Made by a program: the position numbers and the translations under genes
NCBI GenBank assembly: GCA_030762895.1
Contig: CM061062.1
Location: forward strand, 5,421,293-5,485,292
Source: Sophora flavescens
Lineage: Eukaryota; Streptophyta; Magnoliopsida; Fabales; Fabaceae
Length of the DNA: 64,000 bases
Direction of reading: 5' to 3'
Part shown: in pieces, positions 20,280-31,520 of the stretch
Position numbering within the stretch: the first letter of the stretch is position 1
Layout: the number at the start of each line of letters is the position of its first letter
Notes under the pieces: generated by a model
The model's input: only the letters and a program-made list of their open reading frames with translations
Databases searched by the model: none
What the model was told of the DNA's origin: nothing

Positions 20280-21355
20280 ATATATATATAAGCCCATTAT
20301 AACTGGCAATTAAATGTTATACAGTATTACATTTTGCTCAGTGTTCTAATGAGTACCATAGAATTCAAAATTCATACCTATAAGACATAATTGTACCCAT
20401 TGCATTTTGTTTTTACAGTAAAGATTCTAATTTATTTATTTTTAGTAAAAGCTGTATGTTTGAATAAATTGATTAAATTATCAAATAAAAGTTTTTGTGA
20501 GAAAAAGTTATTTCTAAAAAAGTTAAAAATTTTAAAACTTATTTGAAAAGTTGTTAGTGTATTTTACAATTAATAACACTCTTCTCATTTCACACATGTA
20601 AAATTAATTACCGAACAAATATTATTATGTTATTCAAACAACACATTTTGTAATTTATTATATAAAAATGTTTTTTTACACAATGTAGTGAAATAGATTA
20701 TCTAAAAATTGTGTTTCATTATACATATTAAAAATATAAAATTGATTGTATTATAATTAATTATAACAATAATCAAATATGCATATAATAAATTATTGAA
20801 CTAATTAATTTTTTGTAAATAATCCAAACGCATACTGAAATAAGGAAAAATAAAAGTAGATTAAATTTGTGGGATTTTGGAGATAACAACAATTAGCAAT
20901 AGCTTCTTTCAAAAAAAAACCAATTAGCATTAGCTAGTAGTAATAGCTCGATATGTGAATCTCAGTCCAATATTGTGGTATCTAAAAAGGAAAGGCACAA
21001 AATGTTAGTAATTTTGGAGATCATATTTATATGGTGGCTCAATTCAAATATTAGATATAGCTCTTTAGACAATATTTTTTTTTGCATGTATCGTATTTTA
21101 TGACATGAAGGACTATAAATAAGAACGCTAATAGTTTTTTGATGTCAGGAACTAATAATAAAGGGAAAGTGAATATCCGACCGATCCCCATGTCCCGTAC
21201 CAATTTTTTATCTAAGTCTCAGCATTTGTATTTGTTCAGATGCATGTTACTGCACCGTAAAAATATGTAATCATCCTATATGAATGGTTCAAATCATTTG
21301 ATCATAAGGTGCATGGGTGCACCTCTCTTTGACAAGGTGCACCATAAAAGTCACC
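20280..21355 (-). repeat. Outer right arm of the foldback MULE
   Basis: It mirrors 6012-6135 and 7202-8160 and preserves the empty site for the 1.06-kb insertion. It ends in ...CCATAAAAGTCACC followed by the target duplication. Confidence 0.85.
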
Positions 21356-21364
21356 ATGGTGCGG
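21356..21364. repeat. 9-bp target-site duplication of the foldback MULE, right copy
   Basis: ATGGTGCGG pairs with ATGGTGTGG at 6003-6011. Confidence 0.8.
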
Positions 21365-21541
21365 TAGTTTGGGATTCTTGTCCTACTCAGTCGGATGTTG
21401 TTATGTTAGATGATGCTCTTAGTATTGTTAGACTAAGACATTAGTTTCCTTCTTGTTATCTTTTATTTCCTTCCGATGGAAAAAAATAACACATTCTTGC
21501 ATTTTCCCAACTGTTAAAATCAGGGGACCTCCTTTAATTTT

Positions 21542-21731
21542 TTTTTGATCTATTTCGAGGGGTATCTCACCACCAAACTGAGATGGAGACTAACCTCCCG
21601 TGGGAGTTTGTTCGGCTCCTCGATGGATGACATCCCTTCCAACTGAGGTTTTTTCCATACCCAAGACTCGAACCCGAGACTTTGGTTAAGGGGCGAAAGG
21701 CCTTTAACCACTCACGTCAACCTCAGTTGGT
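21542..21731 (-). mobile_element. tRNA-derived SINE, about 190 bp
   Basis: On the minus strand there is an A-box-like GTGAGTGGTTAAAGG, a B-box GGTTCGAGTCT, and a 3' end with a run of A (at 21542-21546 on the plus strand). A perfect 15-bp direct repeat, ACCTCCTTTAATTTT, flanks it at 21527-21541 and 21732-21746. These are the features of a Pol III-transcribed SINE inserted by target-primed reverse transcription. Confidence 0.9.
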
Positions 21732-21746
21732 ACCTCCTTTAATTTT

Positions 21747-22135
21747 GGTTCAACTTTTATTAAATTTTTTAACATTTATTTATTTTATTTTATTTTTCAT
21801 CCACTTTGAATCTTTTCATTATCTAAAACTATCATTACCAATCCTTTATTTAAAAATCTGATGATAAATATAAAATAATTTACAATTATAATTATATTTC
21901 CTCATCCAACAAAATTATAATTATGTTTTATCATCTTACTACTCAAAAATATTAAAAAACTGTAAAAGGAAACAATGTTAATTCTTTAATATTTATCATA
22001 AATATAAAAATAAAAATCGATATGCACCTATCAACACACTAGCAGACCTACAATGGTCTTTTATGTCTATGAGAAATATTGGACATCAAATCTTATTTCG
22101 ATTTACTCATAATCTCAAATTTATTTTTATAGTTG
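21747..22135. other. AT-rich spacer
   Basis: I see nothing coding or clearly repeated. The stretch is A/T-rich up to the inverted terminus near 22136. Confidence 0.5.
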
Positions 22136-23167
22136 TGCTAATTGAACACAGATTTTCGACAACAATACGACATCATGTTATTGTAGTGTTACTGTAGCAC
22201 CAATTTTTTTTTAAAATTTTGACTTTTTTAAAAAAAAATTATTTCTAAAAAACACATTCACCAGATAATGAACTGAATTCACCAGATATTTATACATGAT
22301 TCACCAGATATTTGCACATATTTAACCAAAAAATTTACTTATCAAAAAAACCCATTCACCGGATATTTACACGTACTTAACCAATAAATTTATTTATAAA
22401 AAAAAAACACATTCACCAAATAATGAACTGAATTCACCAGATATTTATACCCGATTCTCCATATATTTGCACATACTTAACCAAAAAATTTATTTCTCAA
22501 AAAAACATATTCACCAGATAATGAATTGAATTCACCAGATATTTATACCTGATTCACCAGATATTTGCACATACTTAACCAAAAAAATTATTTCTCAAAA
22601 AAACCCATTCACCAGATAATGAACTGAATTCACCAGATATTTGTACATGATTCACCAGATATTTGCACATACTTAACCAAAAAATTTATTTATCAAAAAA
22701 ACCCATTCACCAGATATTTACACATACTTAACTAAGAAATTTATTTATAAAAAAACACATTCACCAAATAATGAACTGAATTCACCAGATATTTATACCT
22801 GATTCACCATATACTTGCACATACTTAACCAAAAAATTTATTTCTCAAAAAAACTATTCACCAGATAATGAACTGAATTCACCAGATATTTATACCTGAT
22901 TCACCAGATATTTGCACTTACTTAACCAAAAAAATTATTTCTCAAAAAAACCCATTCACCAGATAATGAACTGAATTCACCAGATATTTGTACCTGATTC
23001 ACCAGATATTTACACATACTTAATTAAAAAAATTATTTATAAAAAACAATTTTTTTTTTTTAAAAAAGGACCCGCTACAGTGTTGCACAGTGCTACTACA
23101 GTGTCGTACAGTGCACTGTTCATATGGTGTCGCCGTATGTGTGTCGAAAAGCTGTGTCAATTTAGCT
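22136..23167. mobile_element. Small TIR element with an internal minisatellite
   Basis: GCTAATTGAACACAG plus TTTTCGACA near 22138-22163 is mirrored at 23143-23167 (GCTAAATTGACACAGCTTTTCGACA on the minus strand). The next bases (ACGACATCATG / ACGGCGACACCATATG, then CTACAGT motifs) remain similar over about 70 bases. I could not find a convincing target duplication. The interior is mostly tandem repeat. It is non-coding and the superfamily is uncertain. Confidence 0.6.
22250..23045 (+). repeat. Minisatellite, about 100-bp unit, seven to eight copies
   Basis: Each unit contains ATTCACCAGATAATGAACTG, then ATTCACCAGATATTTATACC, then CACATACTTAACCAAAAAAT. The subunit ATTCACCAGATA itself recurs two or three times per unit. 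Units begin near 22256, 22409, 22508, 22608, 22756, 22853 and 22950, and some are shortened. Confidence 0.9.
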
Positions 23168-23813
23168 TTTCTGTTATTTTTATGTGCCTTTGAAACTCCA
23201 AATGAGGAAAGTCCAACTAAGTTCACATGCTGTGGAATCTCATGGATGTATGATCAATTATGTTGATTCTTAAACCTACCAACAATGCTTTACTCATTAT
23301 ACATTGCAGCTATATTGTGAACGCTTAATTTTGTCCGGATATTTGTTTTTAATTAATATTTAAAAAAATATAATAAACAAAAAAAATATGATAAAAATAA
23401 GAAACTCTGCAAAAAAAAATGTGTTTTTTATTCTTGGCCCATTATAGAATTAGTGTAGCCCATTTTCATTTTATTGTTACAAATGGTTTGTTGGCCCATT
23501 ATCCAAGCCCAATTAAAACATTTTGTTTTTTTATTAATCTGATTTGTCATTAGAATAAATTAAAAAAAATCATAATAAAAAGTAAAAAATTTGAAAAAAG
23601 AGCTAGCTTTCACTTTGCTCTTTCAAGTATGGATCAACTTTGTTTTATTTCCCTTTTCTTGTTTTCTTTTACTTTTTTACTAAAAAGGGAGGCACCATCC
23701 CTGTCCTTGCACCAGCCATACATAGTGGTGGGAGTAAAGGTTGATTTGCTCCTCACTACTTGTACCTACACCAGCTGGCCTAACAAGAAGATTTGCCATC
23801 TTCTTCTTCTTTT

Positions 23814-23823
23814 GCTATAAATT
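23814..23823 (+). promoter_or_regulatory. TATA element of the Ogre 5' LTR
   Basis: GCTATAAATTAGGCATTCAA lies about 500 bases into the LTR. The same sequence is kept in the 3' LTR at 55796. A/T-rich sequence precedes it and a transcribed-looking purine/GC-rich leader follows, which fits the LTR promoter. Confidence 0.65.
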
Positions 23824-24039
23824 AGGCATTCAATAGTGGAAAATGGGGGGATTCGAATTAGCAGAAACAAAAAACAGGGAAATATTCTTAGAGCTCTTTC
23901 CTCTATTCTTCTCCTTCGCTGGTTTCACTTCATCTTCATCAAACTCCTTCTTTTCCTTATTCTGTTTCCTCTTCTTCCTTTTTTTTTCTTTTTAAAAACA
24001 AAAAACAAAGGAAACAACAGACCAAACAACAAAAGGTAA

Positions 24040-24480
24040 CAAGAGAAGACAATATGTTTCTGAGGTAGAAGAACAGCCCAGGCTTGATTTCCTCCATAGC
24101 CACTGCTTAGAACCATTTCACCACCTCCGCCACGGATTCGCCCAAGCCGCATCCTCCGCCTCCTTGACCGTGACTCACACAAGCCGCCGCCGTAGATCAG
24201 ACCACCGCGCACCACTCGGCCTCGCCGCCGCCGCGGAGCTCTTCAGTCGTTGCTTTGCAGCTTCTCAGCCAGGCCTGCGCAGTTCAGATCTGCGCATCCG
24301 CGACCCACGCTTGTCGCCGCCGATCTCGAGCCAGCAGAACAAGATCCTTGCTCTGCCCAGCTCGCCGTCCGCGCTGCCGTTCGAGTTGCCCGCCACCGTA
24401 CCTGCCCCTTCGTTCAACCGTTCCTCTTTTCTCCTGTTGGTCTCGTTCTCTCATTATCCTTCACTTCTGATTTTGTTTTA
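24040..24480 (+). other. GC-rich leader segment of the Ogre 5' LTR
   Basis: This GC-rich block has open frames in several phases (24164-24481 and others) that are not conserved in phase between the two LTRs. It is therefore best read as R/U5 leader RNA and not as a gene. Confidence 0.6.
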
Positions 24481-24619
24481 GTCTTGATAGGTTTAGTAAT
24501 ATATTTATTTCAATCCTTCCCTTAGGCTGGTTGTTTCTTTTCTACTTGGGCTTGGAGTGAAGCAAATGGGCTTGCCATTTGCCCAACTCTAAGGTTTAAT
24601 GAAAGGAATAAAAAAGGAA

Positions 24620-25500
24620 CAACAATCTATGACATTGATGTATGAGTTTTCATCCTCAAGTATCTACGAATTATAAGGGTTTATCGTATAACATTGTTAT
24701 CTTGGATCCTGTGTATGAGTGAATTTATTTTTTAACAAAATCCCTTTTTCAAAATTAAAAAGGAAAATCAATTCTTTTTTTGTTTAGTAAATTTTTTAAG
24801 AATAATTTCTTTTAAAATAAAGTCCTAAAAATAAAAAAGGATTTTTTTTTGAATTCACGCAACAATCTACAATATTGATGTATGATTTTTCATCCTCAAG
24901 CGTCGTACGGATTGTAAGGGTTTATCATATAGCGTTGTTATCTTGGACCCTGTGCAGGAGTGAATTTATTTTTTAACAAAATCCCTTTTTCAAAATTAAA
25001 AAGGAAAATCAATTCTTTTTTTGTTTAGTAAAATTTTTAAGAAGAATTTCTTTTAAAATAAAGTTCTAAAAATAAAAAAGGATTTTTTTTGAATTCACGC
25101 AACAATCTACGACATTGATGTATGATTTTTCATCCTCAAGCGTCGTACGAATTGTAAGGGTTTATCGTATAGCATTGTTATCTTGGACCCTGTGCATGAG
25201 TGAATTTATTTTTTAACAAAATCCCTTTTTCAAAATTAAAAAGGAAAATCAATTCTTTTTTTTCTTAGTAAAATTTTTAAGAAGAATTTATTTCTAAAAA
25301 TAAAAAAAGGTTTTCTTGAATTCATGCAACAATCTGCGACGTTGATGTATGATTTTTCATCCTCAAGTGTTGTATGAATTGTAAGAGTTTATCGTATAAC
25401 TTTGCTATCTTGGACCCTGTGCAAGAGTGAATTTATTTTGAAATTAAATCCTTTTTCTCAAAATTATTTTCAAAAATCAAATATTTACCAAAAATAAAAT
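24620..25500 (+). repeat. Tandem units of about 240 bp in the Ogre 5' LTR
   Basis: Four copies start at CAACAATCTACGACATTGATG (about 24619, 24861, 25104 and 25327). Each continues through a CATCCTCAAG..TATCTTGGACCCTGTGCA segment to an A/T-rich tail. In the 3' LTR one unit and the start of the next are visible before the CACTA interrupts. Confidence 0.9.
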
Positions 25501-25918
25501 CAACCAACCAATCAACCTTTTTCAGCAAGAACTACATGGCTTTGAGTTTCCCATCGCACCCGGGAATACGTAGGAGCAGAATCAATCATTCTGTCAAGCC
25601 AAAATTTAATTTTCACTTTTATTGTGTTTATCTTTTAATTTAATTTAAAAAAGTGGGGTAAAATAAATATTTCAAAGGCTATTAAAATTATTTTGCGCAA
25701 TTAACTTGAGGTACCGTTTTTAAACGGGCGATGTAGGGTGCTAACACCTTCCCTACTCGTAACCGACTCCCGTACTCAAATCTCTCCCTTTTTAAAAAAA
25801 TGACCAGTTTTCCTTAAAATAAATGGTTTTTCCAATGTTTTTCCCAAATAAAATATTGGTGTCGACTCCTCTGTTTTTACCTTTATTTTCGCGGCGCTCG
25901 GACGGGACGGTCGCGACA

Positions 25919-25940
25919 ATTGGCGACTACACTGGGGACT
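25919..25940 (+). other. Ogre primer-binding site
   Basis: TTGGCGACTACACTGGGGAC begins two bases after the LTR end. The Ogre/Tat family uses a TGGCGACTCCACTGGGGA-like site, thought to pair with a tRNA-Arg. This copy has a TA in place of TC. Confidence 0.8.
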
Positions 25941-26843
25941 TATAGAGAGTCAGGCCTAACATAGTTGGTTGTGCATTTTTTTAATAGCTTTGAAAATATT
26001 AGTTTTACCCTTCTTTGTTTTATTTATTTCATAAATAGTTTTATCTGTTCTTATAAATGTCTTTGTATATTCTTGCAACCCTAGGGTAGAAAACTCTTTT
26101 AAATGCCGGATGTTCTTTTGCAGGTTTGGGGATAGTTTTTTAGGTTTTGTGCAAGTTTGCTTGCTCCCAGCACACACATCACCATCACATATTCACACAC
26201 TTTTGGGCTCTATACCCGAGCCTTGGAATGCCATAAGATTAGAAGGGGTTTCAGTGATGTTATTGTGATGCTTTTGCGTCCCTGACAGTCACTGATTCTC
26301 CCGCTCGGATTGCTACCGGTACATGGACTACCATATTGTGACTTATTTGTCCCTGTGGTGAGGTTCATGGATTCGGATCCTTATCTTTTAGATGAGGGTA
26401 ATCCGGGGACCATATGTTTAGGGGTCTAGATCTGTCCCGAAAGTCATGCACATAAAATGCAATTAGCAGCCTACCAAAATAGGGTCTTGACTTCAGAAGT
26501 CCCAACTTTAGGATATGACCTATGTAGGACAAAAAGGAGCGCATTCTATCTTTTTCTGCAACATGAATAATCACATTTATATCTCATGCATCATAACGAT
26601 TTTCTGCACGCATCCCACATGCACCTTAACATGCCACTCATTCGTGCATCATGTTACACTCAGTATTATATTGTATGCTCGTGCATATAGTATTTTAGAC
26701 CATGCATCGTCAATATGTCATTCATTCATGCATCTTGGTACATTCTCATGCATAAGTAATTTTGCTTTCCAAATGTTATTAATAAAATAAAATTTCCCTT
26801 GCACAGATAATTTGGTGAGAGATAACACCTTTGATAACAAGAG
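25941..26843 (+). other. Ogre leader between PBS and ORF1
   Basis: This is non-coding sequence with several short CATGCATC/CATTCATGCATC motifs at 26570-26760, which may be packaging or structure elements. I see no gene. Confidence 0.6.
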
Positions 26844-28833
26844 ATGGAAAAAGTCAGACACACTAGCAATGCTCCCGCCACCAAGAGCTCCAGGGTGATT
26901 TTGAACTCATTAGAGAATCTGAAAGAGTTGAGCCAATCTTTGCCTCAAGAACATCGAAAAAGCTTCGTTAAGAAGTATGGAGGGATCTTGGACCTAATTT
27001 TCATACCGATTCAAGCTACTGCTTTGAGTTCTCTAAGTCGGTATTGGAGCCCATATCTAAGATGCTTCGAGTTGCCAAACATGGACATTACACCCACCAT
27101 TGAAGAATATGCTTGCCTGTTAAGGTTGCCAATGCAGAAAAATCCTACCGTGTACTTTTGCATGGGGCAATACTTGACCACTGCAAGCATAGCAGGGTCA
27201 CTAGGGCTTCCTGAAATTGAAGTGAACTTGACCGGGCACTCAAACTCGTGAGGGTTGACCTGAAAATTTCTTGAGAATCATTTGAGGAAACTAATGGATC
27301 GACAAGACTGGGAAACCTTTGAGAGGGTATTGGCACTAGCAATATATGGGTTGGTTCTATTTCCATCGGTGCTTGACATGATAGATCAAGCAGCAATGGA
27401 CGTGTTCTTTACAGTTGAAAGAAAGAAAAACCTCGTGTCACAAAGATTGGCTGAAACACTTTTGACTCTAGAATTTTGCCAGCAGCATCCAAAGGGGAAG
27501 CTCAGATGTTGTGCACAATTGCTCTATGTATGGATCATGACTCACATGTATGCAAAAGGCTATATCAACCACCATTCAGATCCACTAAGAGGCTTCCATA
27601 ACATCCCTACAAGACAACTTAATGAAGAGGAATGGAAGAGCGAGTTTGACAAAGTAGAAAGAGACTCTTTTAAGTGGGTATGCCCATGGTACAAAAGTCA
27701 ACTGGGGCAAGATATCATTTATAGTTATAGTGACTATCCAAATGTTACTTTGATGGGCCCAAGAGGGTGCATATCCTACACACCCATCATAGCCTTATGA
27801 CAACTTTGTTGGACGCAAACCGTGCCCCGAGAAGAACAACTCGGTGGATGCTGTTTTCGATATGAGGATGGTGAGAATACCAAGTTGTTGGCAAAAGAAG
27901 TTAGAAATGCATGGAAAAATGTGAGGATGGTGGGGAGATCACAAATGGGCCGACCAATCCTAATCATTGTCTCAGAGTATGAAGCATGGAGAGAATCAAG
28001 GAAAGGTCCCATCAACATTCCTGCAGAAAGCACGAAAGCTGAAGATTACTCCCCTTCGGTAACTCAAATGGCAGAACAACTGAAAGTCCTGGAAGCACAA
28101 ATGAAGGAAATGGAACAACAAAAGCAAGATACTGAGTTGAAAATAGCCATTGGTCAGAAGCGTTGTGAGAAGTTAACAAAGGAAAATGAACATTTAAAAT
28201 ATTTGTGTGCAGATATCTTCGTAACCTCAAGAGTCCAGAAGAATACAGACAAGGTCCCGCCGAGCGTCATGACTAGGATCCAGAATCTTGAAAGCAAAGT
28301 ATTGTCCTTGACAACAGAGAGGCATCAACGAAGAAAAGAAAAACATCAGTTGGAAGAAGAAGTCATTCAGCAAGGAGATGTGAGAAAGTCATTGGAAGTA
28401 GAAGTCAATCGACAAAGGGGAGTCAAAGGAAAATTTGTACACAAGACAGGATGACTGATGAATTGGTGCAAAAGGTCCAAGAGCTGAATATTCTATTAGT
28501 CGAAATCAAGAAGCAGTGCGATTTAGGGTGGACCTCAGCAAAACACTATCATGATCAAATGGTTCAAGTAATGAATACCGTGAAGTGGTGGAGAGAAGAG
28601 GCTCGAGAGTGAGGGATAGATATTGACATATGGAAAAAAGATATATCAGCATGAATTTGGAGCTAAGCCATTGTATTCTGAATTTTGTCCAACGCTTTGA
28701 AAAGGCAGAAAAACAAATTCGTGCGGACCCTATGCTTCGTCTCCCGGCTGAGTTGGATGATTTCCTGCAAATGTGTGGAGGGTTTGCTCGAGGGCTAAAA
28801 ATAAAGAGACCTAAGTTATTAACTTTAGGATGA
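26844..28833 (+). pseudogene. Ogre ORF1 (DUF7745 / plant mobile domain-like protein), broken
   Basis: From ATG 26844 one frame runs to 28454, interrupted by TGA at 27249, 27261 and 27798, each compatible with CGA to TGA. After a frame change near 28440 it continues to TGA at 28831. The N-terminal half resembles the mobile-domain-like ORF1 of Ogre elements: SLSRYWSPYLRCFELPNMDI, TPTIEEYACLLRLP, and a WETFERVLALAIYGLVLFPS segment. The C-terminal third (about 28050-28450) is a strongly charged coiled coil (LEAQMKEMEQQKQDTELK). The function of ORF1 is unknown; it is specific to this retrotransposon group and always precedes gag, as here. Confidence 0.85.
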
Positions 28834-29405
28834 AAATGTTGTAACAATGTCGAGAATTATGATGTAATCCCAATCTATGTATTGTTTTGAGGAGATTTTA
28901 ATGAAATATGTCCTTGCCTCCATAATTCTATGTATTGCTTTGAGGACTTTTTTTTTTAATGAAATTAGTTAATGCTTCTATGATTCCTTCTCACTCCAAC
29001 TCTTGCACTTGACTTGCGACGACACCTATCGTGGAGCATGGTATTCCTTTAGTATGTGGTCCACTACATCTTTGCCTTATAGGATTCTTCCTTCTGCGCA
29101 AAGGGTAGGACGAGATGTCTCAATTCAGAGTTGCTAGTGTGTTTGAGACAACATCTATTGTGGAGAGTTGTTTCTCCCCTAGATTTGTTGTCAACTCCAT
29201 TCCATCTTATGAGCACAATGCTCTCTGTGTGGGATGGAGGGACCATCTCTTTGTCTGTTATAAGGTGTTAACTCAAAAAATAATAATAAACTCCAAGGGT
29301 GATTTTCATAAAAGCTTTTTTTACATTTTTCCAACATTTTGTTCTCACTTTTGTTTTGATTAAAACAGTGTGTGGCTTTTCTGAACAATTGCTCCAAGAC
29401 ACCCT
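28834..29405 (+). other. Ogre spacer after ORF1
   Basis: Two copies of an ATTCTATGTATTG..TTTGAGGA motif (28874, 28925) and a repeated CACCTATCGTGGAG / CATCTATTGTGGAG motif (29025, 29149) are visible. No gene is present. It is cut by the chromovirus at CTTAT (29406-29410), and Ogre resumes at 44169. Confidence 0.6.
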
Positions 29406-31520
29406 TATTGAGACACCCCCGTTGTGCCCGATTGTATTATTAACTTAGAACCTTATTATTTATTTACTTAATCGTGCGCTTATGATTGAAAATATGTAAA
29501 AATTAAAACTTAATTAATAATCATATAACTTCTACAAATATAAAACACACCAAACTATATTACATAAATACACACAAAAGTATCCTTCACTTTACACCAC
29601 ACTGTTTAGGGTATCCTCTCAGTAGGATCCCACACAGGTACTTATTTATACAACTTGCTTATAACTAACGGAAAATAAAACATCTTATGTGACTCACTGG
29701 CCCTAAACTTACTACGCTACATTATTAGGATCAGTAGGTTGTTCTTCAGCGTCAACTTCATACGGAACGTCATTCAACTCCTCAACAACCTCCGTCTCGT
29801 ATGAGGTTCCATCCATCTCCTCAGTAACATAGTCGTCCATCTGGTCTTCTAATGTAACAGGGTAAACATACACCAAAATACAGGAATATGGAGACAAGAA
29901 ACAGTTCTATCATCATAAGTGAAAAAGATTCATAGCATATAATACAATAATAGTCACAAACATGCATCAATCACAATCTATAATCATCCATATTTTATAA
30001 CATCATCCTCTACCCTCCAACTTATGCAACTAAACCTTTATGCTGATGTGGCCACTACTAATCCTGTCACGCATCCCTCGTTAGGAATGTCAATCAGTCG
30101 TCCAAGTGACACGTTCCCAACACCGGTGCATATTCTCATCCATGGTGAGAATGCTCATGCAAAGCAATGACACTATAGCTGCACAGTACCATCGGTGCAC
30201 ACCCTTATTTTCTCTCGCAACTCAGTCAAGGGTGCTCATGCATAGCAATGACACTATAGTTGCACAACTTAAATTCTAATTTGGAACGTTCCACAAGAAC
30301 TTCGGACCTCGTGTATCTCAAATACACGGTTATGAACAACAATGCAACCTATGATTCTCACTGACTTTTATCAATAGCAACCCCGTACCTCAAGCTTTTC
30401 CTCACAACCTCCACTTACATTCTATATCACATCACTTCTATAAAATAATAGCGAGGCACCTCTAATTCATATTCAAAACTCTCACCCAAACGAAATACCT
30501 CCGAGCAATATATATATATATATATCTTTCCTTAAAATCAACTAAGCAATTTATCAAACCAGGCAGATCATGCACAACACAATAATCAATAAAATATTCA
30601 AACACCAAAATAAACGTCACATGCAGTAGAATACCTCAACCAGCGGATCACAAACAGTCAAAAGTAAATAATTCAGACATCCTCAAATATGAATAATTAA
30701 CCTAAGGCGATAAACCTACAATTCCCAAATCGTCATTGGTATTACGAAAAAGTTTCCAATACGATTTTGGTATTGTCGATTACTCGACCACTAGTAGGGT
30801 TTAGGTCACCCTACACCATTATTATAAATTATACACTACTTATCGGTTCCGACGATGAAATGGTTCTTTCTCCCACCTGAGCTAGCACCGAAATCTCGAA
30901 CTCGACGTTCCTCGCTATCACACCACAGCTTAATAGTTTCACCTTGAACCAAACAACATAACTATAATTAATCAAATAACAACCATATATGACACTTTAG
31001 GGCTTGGTTCATACAAGACTTAGAAAATAGGTTTAGGGTTATCTTCTTAATGCCATCTTTTGGATCCTAGTTACTAGAGTCTTAACTAACATAGATTACT
31101 TATTACAAGACTAAAATTTGAAACAAAATCCTCTAACCTTTAGGGTTAGGGTTTCGGCCAAGGGCTGACTTTTAGGGTTCAAAATCCTTAAAATTTCTAA
31201 TCATGATTAAGTCATAGATTAATGGTCCTTAATCAACCAAGATCATGGATTAGTGACTAAACAACTAAATTTTAAACTCAAAACTTCCTAACACTAATAT
31301 ACTTAGATTGGGCCTTGACATTTTCATGGGGCAAGGGTTTTTAGTTTGATAAACCAGCTTGGATTTATTAAGCATACATACTAATAGCTTGATTACCAAG
31401 ATCATTAATGAAAACTCTGAACAAAACTCATCAAATCTCATCCACCTAGGGTTCGGCCAACATAGAGACTTTGAGTAAGGCTTTTAATTTTAATAAACTA
31501 ACATGGATTAGAGTGTGTAG

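Larger units (their letters stand above)
6012..21355. mobile_element. Giant foldback Mutator-like element with nested insertions
   Basis: The outer ends are inverted (GGTGAATTTTATGGTGCACC at 6012; its complement, one base different, ends at 21355) and are flanked by a 9-bp duplication. Pairing continues far beyond a normal TIR. 6012-6135 and 7202-8160 pair with 20280-21355. 14386-15481 pairs with 15544-15892 plus 19400-20044. Only about 60 bases (15482-15543) stay unpaired at the centre. Insertions in the left arm (6136-7192, 8590-13952) and right arm (15893-19394) interrupt the pairing. No transposase is visible, so it is non-autonomous. It may be silenced or may produce hairpin RNA; the sequence alone does not show which. 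Confidence 0.85.
23316..25918 (+). repeat. Ogre 5' LTR
   Basis: It is 2603 bases, from TGTGAACGC to GTCGCGACA. It contains a TATA element, a GC-rich transcribed leader (about 24100-24440) and four tandem units near its 3' side. Compared with the 3' LTR, about 140 bases after 24620 are missing, probably deleted between short ACAA repeats. Confidence 0.92.

Noticed and set aside
24164..24481. Arg/Ser/Pro-rich protein gene in the Ogre LTR
   Set aside because: The open frames in this GC-rich leader are not kept in the same phase in the 3' LTR copy, so selection for a protein is unlikely.
30506..30530. (TA)n run as an origin or regulatory element
   Set aside because: It is a short microsatellite within an LTR; nothing else supports a function.
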